Shown here: one piece after another, positions 10,560-20,498 of the stretch
How positions within the stretch are numbered: position 1 is the stretch's first letter
Layout of the letters: every line of letters starts with the position of its first letter
Source: Oreocharis arfaki
Taxonomy: Eukaryota; Chordata; Aves; Passeriformes; Paramythiidae
Reading direction: 5' to 3'
Assembly (NCBI GenBank): GCA_013398015.1
Contig: VZRR01003435.1
Span: 124,001-188,000, forward strand
Length of the DNA stretch: 64,000 bases
The notes under the pieces: generated by a model
What the model was told of the DNA's origin: nothing
The model's input: the letters and a program-made list of their open reading frames with translations, nothing else
Database searches by the model: none
Program-made: the position numbers and the translations under genes

Positions 10560-13429
10560 AGAAGAGATTACTTTTCAAGTAAGACATGAACCATCTTTCC
10601 ATCCTCCCAAGGTAGTTTCCATTCCAAAGCTGCTAACTATGCTCAGAAACAAATACAGCTTTAGTATATTCTTTACCACATTTATAGCAATCAGAGTGAA
10701 AAGTGAGTTAGTTTCTGCTAGAATTGCAGGCTGACACATCTCCATGTCTCTCGAAAGTTTTTAAAACTGGTCGTATTTTGTTCTTAAGTCTGTAGAAATA
10801 ACTGTGGTGTTGGCCTCTTATGACAGATCTCCGCTTACTTTTCCATCTATAATTATTCTACTTCACAATCCATGTGTGCATGGCATACAGATTGCAGGGA
10901 TTTGTAGTAACTCTCCTTCACTGAAGCCAGCAAGAGTTTTATTACCTATTTCTCTGAGTATTTAATGAAATTCTTTACTTTAGTCTATCCCCATGTTCAT
11001 ATTCCCAAGCACTGAATGACAAGTGGGTAAGGTAAATAAAGGAAAATTAATAAAACTGCACAGCAGCAAAAGTTTGTAGCCACAACTTTCAAACTTAGGG
11101 GCAAAATAAAAATATAGATAACTAATAATATCTGACTAAGAAATTTTAAGTACCTAGAGGGTTCTAAGATCCTTTATATTATTCTGGTATTTTTGAGAAG
11201 CTTTTATGAGTTTCAAATCAAAATGTTTAATGTTTCTTGAAGCCGGAAAGCACCTTTCAATTTTTCTAAGTTACCACATAACTAACCAAAGCAATTTTTT
11301 TTTTTTTAATTCATAATGTTATTAGTTCCTTACTGTTATATATCCATTATCAAGACCAAGATTTCACCCTTTCAACACGTTAGAGATAATGCTTGGAGAT
11401 TGTCCCACATATTTTTACCGCAAATCATCTTGAAGGTTCTTTCCCGCTCTAAACCAATAGTCTCAGAGACCAACCTGTCCATTATTTCAAATGAACAGTA
11501 ATAAAGCCCTCTAGTTACTTTCAGGAATGTAAGAACATTGACCAACACTAAACTTCATTATTCTCAGATCGTTGATCTGTATCACTTATCAAATGCCTTC
11601 TGCCACAGAGCTTCTAGCCATGTGGAGACAGCTGCATTGATAATACGGTATTAGGACGACTTTTGTGTCAAAGAATTGGTTTCTTGAGTTTTTGCACGTG
11701 AAAGTAGCAGCTATGTTCTGTTAAATCTCTAAGTTTTATGACTTAATTTCATAGGAAGCTTACAAGAGAAGATAGAGTTCCAAAAGCACAGCTTTTGTGG
11801 AAGGTGGTACAAGGGAGACCTCTCCAGAAATGCTCAACTAATGATAAAATTTGTAATCAAATGAAAAAAAAAAACAACTTAAAGCACCCTAAATTCCTTT
11901 TTAACTCCATTATTTTGTTTCTCTTGCCACCAAACCATACACAAAATAGAAAATAGTTGTATTGAAACATTTGCAGGAAGTTGTTATTGTCATGAATGTC
12001 ATCTGTCATAGACTGTCACTCCTTTCTGGCAAAGGGCTCAGTTTTTGGTCTCCTTGTCTGCCCACCTAATGGGATAGCAGAATATTGCTGCAATGATGGG
12101 CCATTTGTATTCAAAATCTTGCCTCCATGGGTGCTCCTCCAACTTACTCTCAAAACATTCACTATTTTTTTTTTCTGGATGGTGTTTTGAACAGTGTAAT
12201 GTGAAGGATTTTGGCACTCTACTTTTAAGTGCTTACAGATAGACATTCAAATATATATATTTGCCTAAATATATAACATTCAAGGGGAGTGAAACATCAT
12301 ATGTTAATTGTTTGTAGGAAGGTCTGGACTACAGTAATCCTTTTTAAAAAATGCCCACAAAATTTTCAGAACAAACCAGTAGTTCCCACTAAATCTTCCC
12401 AAGCAGACATGAAGATATCTACATAAAGGATTCCACTCTTGAGACCAGCTTGGGTGTTGCAGCAAATAAATGTTATCTCTGTTTCTTATGACTGTGTTCA
12501 AAGAAAAAATTGTTTATAATTCTTTGTGATTTGGGATTGCTTTTATTATTGTTTTAAAATAAAGATCGAAAGTTATCTGTTAAACGCAGTCTATTTCAAT
12601 CATAAGAGAACGATGTTACACACTTGGATTCTCAGTCTCCAATCTGCCATTTCGTATGCACCATCCATGTGCAGTCCCTCAATCTCCAATTCTGAGGCAT
12701 AATCCCATACAAGTACGGTATTAAGTTCCATGGTAAACCTGCCAGAGGAGGGTGAAAAGGATTAGACTGCTGCAGTTTAACAAAGATTCAGGGAATGTGT
12801 CACTTTAAAGCATGCCAGGTTTTGACGTGAATAGTTACTCGCAATCTAAATGTATTACTTATCTAAGTATTAATTACCCACTGAGGAAAAAAAAAAAAAA
12901 AAGACAGTTATCCCACAGGAGTAGCCTGAATTTTACAGTATGGTCATTTGTAAGTAAATTTGCAAAGCTGTGCACAGGGAACTAAGGATAAACCCTATTA
13001 GTGAATAAATGGATTTGCACATTTTATAATTGTATGCAGCTTGGAACATGTACCTTTTCATGTCTTAGCCTGAGGATCCAATAGCTGTGTTAGAGCTGCT
13101 GCCTGCTAGTACCTGGAAAAGATGCTGGATATCTATATCCCCTTTAAAATATGGCCCAATGTACAAAATTCCAAAAATAAGAATATGTCAAATTGGTTTT
13201 TTGCTAAAGGTGTAGAAGATACCTCTGAGGTACAAAATAACGCTGAAGGAGAATGAAGATAAGGGTACATTCAAATCCTATCAGAAAACAAGTTATTAGA
13301 GGGGTAAAAAAAAATTCCCCATTTTTCAGACATTTCCATATTTTTGATAGGCTTTTTGTCACCAAGGAGTGACAAAAAGTCATTTCTATTCCTCTCATTT
13401 CATTCTGTTTTTGCATTTTATCATTTGCA
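10560..13429. other. Noncoding stretch, no gene seen
   Basis: Unique AT-rich DNA with small homopolymer runs (T at 11296-11308, A at 12887-12902). There is a 16-bp self-complementary AT sequence at 12248-12263, and an 11-bp hairpin with arms CTTTTTGTCAC (13352-13362) and GTGACAAAAAG (13369-13379). No frame shows protein features and no repeat family was recognised. Confidence 0.55.
12887..12902. repeat. Poly(A) run, 16 bases
   Basis: Sixteen consecutive A within unique sequence. No retrotransposed gene or SINE body was recognised upstream of it, so it is listed only as a homopolymer. Confidence 0.9.
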
Positions 13430-14110
13430 TATTATCTGTTCCACTGCCTCAGTATCATTTCTATTTCTCTCCTTCATTAATTTACATTTTGATGTCCTAT
13501 AGCTTCTGTCTAAAGTGTCAAGACTGTGTTTAAAGTGTCCCTGATGAACTTCCCACAATCAGTTGTTTATCTTTCTTCTAGCAAATTTTCCTCACATTAT
13601 TATTTTCCAAAAATTTGCTCTGCCAGATATCTTCATTCTTTCTTCCTCTGTAGGCTGCCTATGAGTACTTTTAAACTCTTTCATCATTCTTCTAAGATCT
13701 ATTTCTCTACGTTTTCCAACTAAACGAGTGCTATTCATTTGCATCATCTCTGTCTTTCTCAGATCACTTTCATGATTTTTCTTCCTTTATTAACAAATCC
13801 ACCTTCTGCCTCAGTCAATATCATCCACTCACTGGATGTATTGTAATGGCCTTTTGCATCAGTACTCCTATTTTCAAATTAATAAAGTTCCTTTATTTTT
13901 CCTCTCTAGTGTCACTGAAGTTCCTCCTCTTTAATCCTCAGCCTCTCTTTAGCACTACTGTCCCCACTCCTGTCTTTTCTCCCAATAGCCTCTCCTTTGT
14001 CTCAAGCTTCTACCATCTACTCTCTTTCAACAGTGATATTTCTTGAGCCTCACTGTTTTTTCTTGTCTCACTCTCCTTCAATCCTCTGAAAGCTAGTTTT
14101 CAGTTCTCCT
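13430..14110. other. Pyrimidine-biased stretch on the plus strand
   Basis: For about 680 bases the plus strand is dominated by C and T in short TTTCTCT-like words, with few G. The bias starts near 13430 and fades near 14110. No clear unit repeats, so it is not a microsatellite. Several open frames without stop codons on the plus strand (13526-13723 and 13846-14046) are a by-product of the composition. An old purine-rich transcript or retroelement inserted in reverse, or a skewed strand history, could explain it. I recognise no family. Confidence 0.5.
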
Positions 14111-15645
14111 CATCAGTGAAACAACTCTCACTAATGACATTTTACGAGCTACAGTAAATAATTTAGGGGCAATGTTAATAATGCACAGGAAAGAAGGAGA
14201 GGAATTAAGAGATACAGGAAAAGAGAAGTTTCAGCAGAGAACCACAACATGATTGAGAGACACAAAATTCATTTTTCCCTATTACCTCTTCTCCAGAGAA
14301 AAATGTCTCCTATTCCAAGACTGATGTATAAAGAGGCAAGATGACGCCTGATGCTCAATAAATGAAGGACTGAGAACTAGGAAGAGGTTCATAGATCAGG
14401 ATAAAGTTAGAGAGGAAAATCTTGCACAAAGCCAAATGGGCTTTTCTTTACCAGAGCCTGAACAGAATTAAATGTGACTAGCAGCCTTGAGAAGGGTTCA
14501 TGGTTTCACAATACTTAGAATAAGTCAGGCAGCCAGAGATCATTACGCTCTTTGAGTGCTTCCTATTTTTTAAGTCAATACATTTCTCAGATACCACACA
14601 CACTTTAACTGACAGCAAAAGTACTTTGTTGTTTCATCAATATAAATGGAAGCAGCTTGACTTAAAATGCAGTGTTTCCAGTAGTAGCTCAGATATTCAA
14701 AAGCTGTGTATGATTTAGCCTGGGTACTGCTTCGGGGAGGGGCTAATAAAATACAAAGTGGGTAGAGACTGTTTTCTTCTGTAGCATAGGGACCAAAAAG
14801 CAGAATTGACCAAGTAATCCCTAGAAAGTGTGATCAAATTGAATATTTTCTTTGGAAAAACTTGCTATTTTGGGAGGATAATAACGCCTTTTCCTATGAG
14901 ACAAAACTTGCAACTTTTCACTCACGTGAAAGTGAAGTTTCACAAAAACTACTGAACCAAGTTGCCTGCTCCTGAAAAAATGAAAGGCAAAAAGATTTAG
15001 CAAACTGATTAAGTCTTTCACCATAAACAAGGCTGGAAACTTCCTGCCAATATCTATCTACCTAGTGATTAAAATTTTCCAGGTGGCCAAACAAAAAATC
15101 CAGCAGGTTCTTTCTCACAGAATAATAATTGTCATTAAAATCCCTTTCCACTAAACCTTTAAGTGTTCTGACTATTGTCAAGCGCTGGTATCAATTCCTT
15201 CCACCTCTCTTTCAAAAAAAACCCCCAAACCTAAACTTTCCATGTTTCAGCCTGCTAGAGATAGCAGAGGATGTTTTCCATTATAACAGGTGGGTTAAAA
15301 AAAATGCAGGATGCTTATCAAAATTTTTGTTTAAATTTTGTCCAAAAAAACCAAGAAGAATCCTTCCCAGCATCATCAAATGAAAGCCAGTGAAAGTCCG
15401 TATCTTTGTTGTTAGCTGCAAATAAAACATGTGTAGCAATGTCGTGTTTTGCCCTGCTTCTGGAATTAGATGTCCCTTTTTCCCCCCACACACACCTTTG
15501 AAGAAGACTAAAAAAAGTCTATAACAAGGGCTCTTTGTGTAAAAATTTTTTGGTTTGGGCCTTTTCTCTCTCTCTCTTGTCCCCCAAGGCATTGACCATA
15601 AAGCCTCACATGTGAACCCACAACACGTGATGTGAAACTATTTAG
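14111..15645. other. Noncoding stretch, no gene seen
   Basis: Unique AT-rich sequence up to the next CR1. Open frames at 14821-15030, 15129-15383 and 15281-15592 overlap on opposite strands and have no recognisable features. A short TC-rich run (TCTCTCTCTCTTG) lies near 15565. Confidence 0.55.
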
Positions 15646-15975
15646 TCATAGAATCACAGAATCACAGAACACTCTGAGTTGGAAGGGACCCATCAGGACC
15701 GTGACGTCTGACTCCCAGCTCTGCACACGACACCCCAAGAGTCACACCATGTGCCTGAGAGCATTGTCCAAATGCTTCTTGAACTCTGTCAGGCTGGTGC
15801 TGTGACCGCTTCCCTGGGAAGCTGTTCCAGAATTCAACCACCATCCAGGTAACAAATGTTTTTCTGATATCTGACCTAAACCTTCCCCGACTCAGCCTCA
15901 TGCCAATTCCTCGAGTCCTTTCACTGATTACAAGAGTGACGAGATCAGTACTTGCCTTTCAGCTTCCTGCAGCTC
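15646..15975 (-). mobile_element. CR1 LINE 3' fragment, minus strand
   Basis: The plus strand opens with TCATAGAATCACAGAATCAC, the complement of the 8-bp tail repeats of CR1, followed by GAGTTGGAAGGGACCC. This marks the element's 3' end at 15646. The rest follows the 3' untranslated region of a CR1 subfamily: ACACCCCAAGAGTCACACCATG, TGCCTGAGAGCATTGTCC and CCGACTCAGCCTCATGCC. Similarity fades around 15950-15990, so the right edge is approximate. The copy is 5' truncated and noncoding. The same subfamily region occurs in reverse orientation at about 20290-20498, making the two an inverted pair about 4.5 kb apart. Confidence 0.93.
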
Positions 15976-17475
15976 CGTTCTGCACTCCACTAGATCTTTA
16001 ACATCTCCAAAAACTGACTAAGAGAATTGTAAAAAGATAAGTTTTAATCCCCTAAGAAATACTTTATTTTAATCCTTTCCCAGGTGCAGTTCTCAACTAC
16101 CACTGAAGAATATTCTTAATGTATATTAATGTAATTAGCATATACTCATTTTCAACAAGATGTTTTGTGGAAGAGTTTTTTTAAAGCAGCTACAAAATAA
16201 TCTTGATTATTTGAAAACTTTCTATCCATGAAGTTTTTAAACACTCTTCATGTTAGGGAGGCAGTTAAGAGAACTGAAAATAATAAATAAGATTTTCTCA
16301 AGTCTGCAAATATTTTCAGCTTCTATTGTCATTTCCTGAGATGTTTGGAACTACTTGCTGCTTCTTTGCTTGTGTGTGCATCACTCCCTATGACAGTGAC
16401 TGAGATGGGATATTATACACCTATTTATTCGGACACATCTCCACCAACTAGCTCTTTGAGATGAGTTTATCCTTCCAGCACTACAAAAAAATTAGTTTAT
16501 CCTTGTTTTGTGGTGAGTGTTGCTAGTGCCTCCTCTCCTCTGAGACTGTTTCATGGAAACCAAGTCTGAATTTTGAAATGCCTGAATTTGTCTTAACTTC
16601 CATATAAAAGCACATGCTAGAGAAAGCATTTCTGAAGTTACTTGAGTTTGCCCACAGCACAATAACTCAGTTAAATCTTGCCTCTAACTATGCTAACCTT
16701 CTGTGAAGCGTCTCTCTTATGAAAATATTCAGCAAACCCAGACTAACAGAAACATCTTTTGTTAGAAGTATAAACTCGCCACCATGACACTTTAGTAGAA
16801 GCAACCTAAATTCTCACAAGAGAAACCACTACTTCTTTCTAATCTTCATCCATTTGCCAAGACAACTCAAGTCCTTAATTACTGTGTGAACCTGCACAGC
16901 TCATTTAGAGATGAGTTCCCTTAGAGCCAAATATTTTGATCAAAATTTCCCTAGCGCTTGCCTAGATCAGTCAGAGTGCAGTAAGCTGAACTGCAGTGGG
17001 ATATCATCTGTTTTGTAAGGAGAAGTAGTAAGCAGAGCTAGAGGGTCACAGAGGACAGAAGGACGTTTGCTGGATTAACAGGATAGACAAAGGTCACACT
17101 GCTCTAGAGCTGAACATCATCTATGGCCAGTTCCACCACTCCCCCAAGCTGCAGACTTGAACACACTAATGAGAGAAATAATGCTTATAAAAAACTCAGA
17201 GACCCATGCCCTGAAGAAGAACACAAAGGGAGACTATGCTGCAAAGGGTTTCTAAGAGCATGCCCATTGTGGCTCTCCAGGAAACAGAAAGCATGTAGCT
17301 TTCTTCCCCATGTGCCTGGTGAGAGGGGCAGTGGGAGAATTTGAGGCAGGGGCTAAGAGCAGTGTGCTGCCTCCAGGTTGATTCAGTACTCATCAAATCA
17401 AATGTAGGCAAAAATCCTCGTATAAAGCACAGACATTACAACCTAACTAATTAATATACCAAGCACTCGAGAGTT
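15976..17475. other. Noncoding stretch, no gene seen
   Basis: Unique AT-rich sequence. A frame at 17123-17344 and an opposing one at 17196-17411 have no protein features. No interspersed repeat was recognised. Confidence 0.55.
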
Positions 17476-17526
17476 TTCATGTTTATTTTCTAAGGTTTTA
17501 GAAAAACCTTAGAAAATAAACATGAA
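17476..17526. repeat. Perfect inverted repeat, 24-bp arms with 3-nt loop
   Basis: The left arm at 17476-17499 starts TTCATGTTTATT and ends AAGGTTTT. It is the exact reverse complement of the right arm at 17503-17526, and only AGA (17500-17502) separates them. DNA or RNA of either strand could fold into a 24-bp hairpin, and the DNA could extrude a cruciform. Perfect arms imply recent origin, because mutations quickly break such symmetry. A template-switch event copying one strand back is the usual explanation for a short-loop palindrome like this. It is too short in overall form to call a microRNA precursor. Confidence 0.95.
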
Positions 17527-19569
17527 TTCATTAATTAACACAGTAAATTTGCTAATGAATATTTTAATATTGTTAATATGCTGCATATGCAGATTGAGTC
17601 TACAGAGTGTCACCTGGAGAAGAACTGCTTCAACACTCGATTGATTTATGATGCAAGTTTTGTTTTTCCACTCTTTCCCGTCCTTTAGATCATTAGGTGA
17701 CATTTCAGTAATAACAGTGTCCTTAGCCCAAGTCAGCATGGAAGATGATTTCACATGGCTAGTGAAGGTTAAATATTTTTAAAATGCAAACAAAATGAAT
17801 TTTTAAAAGCTTCAAAATAGCTTTGGATTCAGAAAACCCTTACAATTCATGGGCAGTTGTCTTTAAGAAAAATGCCATTAAGTTATTCCCACTTCTCATT
17901 TGTCTGTTCAGAGAGTCCTCTGTCTCTTCTACCACATAGTCTGTATAATTTAAGGTGACTCACTGTACAGGAAAGTTCACCTTCCATTAAAATGTTTTCT
18001 TTAGTAAGCACTCTCCTGGAAGTGCTGTAGTGTAAACATGAGTGGCTACGAATACAAACATTTATTAAATAGTGCTGATGAATTTTTCAATACCTAAGGG
18101 AGAGCAATTCACAGCTCAATCATTTGGGCCATTTTAAGTGCTGCACAGGACAATTCCACTACATCTTCCATTAATATTTAATTGCCCATTTTATTCTGTT
18201 TACCTTTTTGGTTAATATATAATTTAAAGCCCTTCTACTAAAAAGGAGCGGGGAGGGAGGGTAGAGAACAACTGTTAGCCTGCTTTTAACAAATCTCTGG
18301 TGAGAGCTTTTCCTTCATTTAAAATTCATTGCAAAGAATTTTTATTTAATATCAGTAACACAAACCCCAGGTATTAAAGCAAAACTTGGAAACAACACTT
18401 GCATAACAGTCCTGACATTGACTTAAATTTGACTGACACCAATTTCTGACTGGCATCATTTCACAAAGCACCCCAGAAGACTGGGAGGATGCCACACAGC
18501 CTGAGCACTGGAAGGAGGTACAAAAATTATGTAACAGTGTCACAACCCCTACTGCAAAAAGGTTATTCCACAGGAAGTAATATTCTTCAAGGTTTTGGGG
18601 GAGAGGGAAAAGGGATTGGAAAATGTAACAAAAACATTTGGCTCACAAGGGCAAAAACACAGAATGTTTACAGAGGGATATGTTACATTGTGGTGATTAG
18701 GAAATGAACTGCTAAATTAATGGCCCCAAAAGTACTTGAGTACTATGCAGTGAATAAAAAAGCAACAATCACGTTAGAGTGTTGCTCTTTCTTGCCAGTC
18801 ATTGGGGTATCACAGCTCATTACAATCACGACTCTTATAGAAAATTATTTATTTATTAAAAACAGTAATTAGCTGAGTTTTGAATTTGGAACAAAGTGAA
18901 TAGGAGTGGCACTTAGGTTTTGGTCATTATTTTGAGAACCACAAGCAAACTTACATGGGCTTAAATATTGAAATAAATGTGGTTGTTCTGAACTTTTCAG
19001 AGGCTGTATGTTTAATCTTTCATTTTCTGTAGTCTTTAACATATATAAAACAGATTAGGAGTTTATGGCCTAGAGTAGTCTATCACTTTTATTACCTCCT
19101 GCCTTAAGATAAGATCATTGGTTTGCTGAGAAGCTTTTGAAAAATAATAAATAAATTAAATAAAATTAATAAATTCCTCAGCTTTTCTGGCTCACTCTCT
19201 TCATTTTCTTTTACAATCATGCAGGGTATATCTACACAGTATAATATCATGCCATGGAGGTAGATCTAGACATGGTATTGGAAAGCTGGCGCATTAACCA
19301 AGCATTTTCCCTGGGTAAAATATGTTTTCCTTTTCAGAACTATGTACAATATTAAAGACTAGAATATATGTAATCATGAGATCAGTGCTCAAGGTACATA
19401 ACATCCTAATGAAAATGAGAAAATGTGAACACACTATTCAAAGTTAGCATGACTTCAGCAACTATATTAAAAAAAAAATGCAAGGAGAAACAAAAATCAT
19501 TAAGAGAATTAAACAGCCTATGTACAGTCTTTAAGACATATCTAGCACAATGCATAAAACTGGAAAATG
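17527..19569. other. Noncoding stretch, no gene seen
   Basis: Unique AT-rich DNA. It includes a guanine-rich patch (GGAGCGGGGAGGGAGGG near 18245-18261) with too few G-runs for a standard quadruplex, and an A/T low-complexity run near 19139-19176. Open frames are short and unrecognised. Confidence 0.55.
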
Positions 19570-19982
19570 AAGAAAAATATTCTGGGAGGTATTGAAAAAC
19601 ACCTGAAAATAACACAGTCATTGGCCACAGCCAGCACGGCTTCATGAGAGGAAAATCCTGCTTACCAAACTTGATTTCCTTTCATGACAAGGTAACCTAC
19701 CCAGCTGATCAAGGGAAGCCTGTGGATCTTCTTGGATTTCAGTAAAGCCTTCAATACTGTCTCTCACAGGATCCTTCTGGACAAGATATGCAGCTGGATA
19801 AACACATTGTAGGATGGGTGAGCAGCTGGCTCACGGGTCAGGCACAAACAGTTACAGTGAATGGGGTGACAGCAGACCGGGGACCTGTCACTGGTGGGGT
19901 TCCACAGGGCTCCATCCTTGGCTCTCTGCTCTTCAACATCTTCACAAATGACTTGGACATGGGACTAAGAGTTCGTAGACTG

Positions 19983-20008
19983 GAAGTTTGTAGTAGAAGT
20001 TTGTAGAC
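19983..20008 (+). repeat. 13-bp tandem duplication within CR1 catalytic-loop region
   Basis: GAAGTTTGTAGTA (19983-19995) is followed by GAAGTTTGTAGAC (19996-20008). It lies where intact CR1 would encode the two aspartates of the reverse transcriptase loop, before ACAAAACTGGGAGGAGC, and so confirms loss of activity. Confidence 0.8.
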
Positions 20009-20134
20009 ACAAAACTGGGAGGAGCTGTTGACTCTCTTGATGGCAGGGAGGCCCTGCAGAGAGACCTTGACAAATCAAGGGTCTGGGCAATCACCAACCA
20101 TATGAAGTTCAACAAGAGAAAGTGCCAAATTCTG

Positions 20135-20135
20135 N
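20135..20135. other. Ambiguous base at a CR1 internal junction
   Basis: The only isolated N in the window lies between CCAAATTCTG and TATTAGAGAGTGTCC. This is also where two distant parts of CR1 are joined. The deletion may be real, or it may reflect a collapsed assembly of repeat reads. Confidence 0.9.
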
Positions 20136-20498
20136 TATTAGAGAGTGTCCAAAGGAGGGCAATGAAGATGGTGAAGGGCCTTGAGGGGAAGCCGTGTGAG
20201 GAGTGGCTGAAGTCACTTGTTCTGTTCAGCCTGGAGGAGACTGAGGACAGACCTCATTGTAGTTACAACTTCCTCAGGAAGTGAAGAGGAGGGACAGGCA
20301 CTGATCTCTTCTCTGTGGTGACCAGTGACAGAACCTGAGGGAATGGCCTGAAGTTGTGTCTGGGGAATTCATGAAGCATTTGGACAATGCTCTCAGGCAC
20401 ATGGTGTGACTCTTGGGGATGGTCCTATGCAGCGCCAGGAGTTGGACTTGATGGTCTTTGTGGGTCCCTTCCAAATGATCATATTCTGTGATCCTCTG

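Larger units (their letters stand above)
19570..20498 (+). mobile_element. CR1 LINE fragment with decayed reverse transcriptase, plus strand
   Basis: This is a 5'-truncated CR1 in plus orientation ending in tail units ATTCTGTG and ATCCTCTG at 20483-20498. The left part encodes remnants of reverse transcriptase. [11 protein letters not shown] is readable around 19737-19770 (the block around a catalytic aspartate). A 72-codon open frame at 19788-20006 holds [13 protein letters not shown], the conserved non-LTR RT block. The following FADD-type catalytic loop is missing: its place, near 19983-20008, is occupied by a 13-bp tandem duplication of GAAGTTTGTAG, after which the frame stops. Small deletions relative to the family also put the blocks in different frames. 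Near 20135 the sequence jumps from the RT 3' end to GAGAGTGTCCAAAGGAGGGC, which lies several hundred bases further on in intact CR1, so an internal deletion has occurred at an ambiguous base. The copy is inactive. The left edge is approximate. Confidence 0.93.

Noticed and set aside
10432..10734. 100-codon frame with a polyserine run
   Set aside because: The serine run is the TAG microsatellite; the flanking residues show no domain and no splice context.
13352..13379. Short hairpin CTTTTTGTCAC/GTGACAAAAAG as a terminator or microRNA
   Set aside because: Eleven base pairs with a 6-nt loop is too short for a microRNA precursor, and intrinsic terminators do not apply here.
18241..18265. Possible G-quadruplex GGAGCGGGGAGGGAGGG
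   Set aside because: Only three runs of three or more G are present, one fewer than a standard quadruplex needs.
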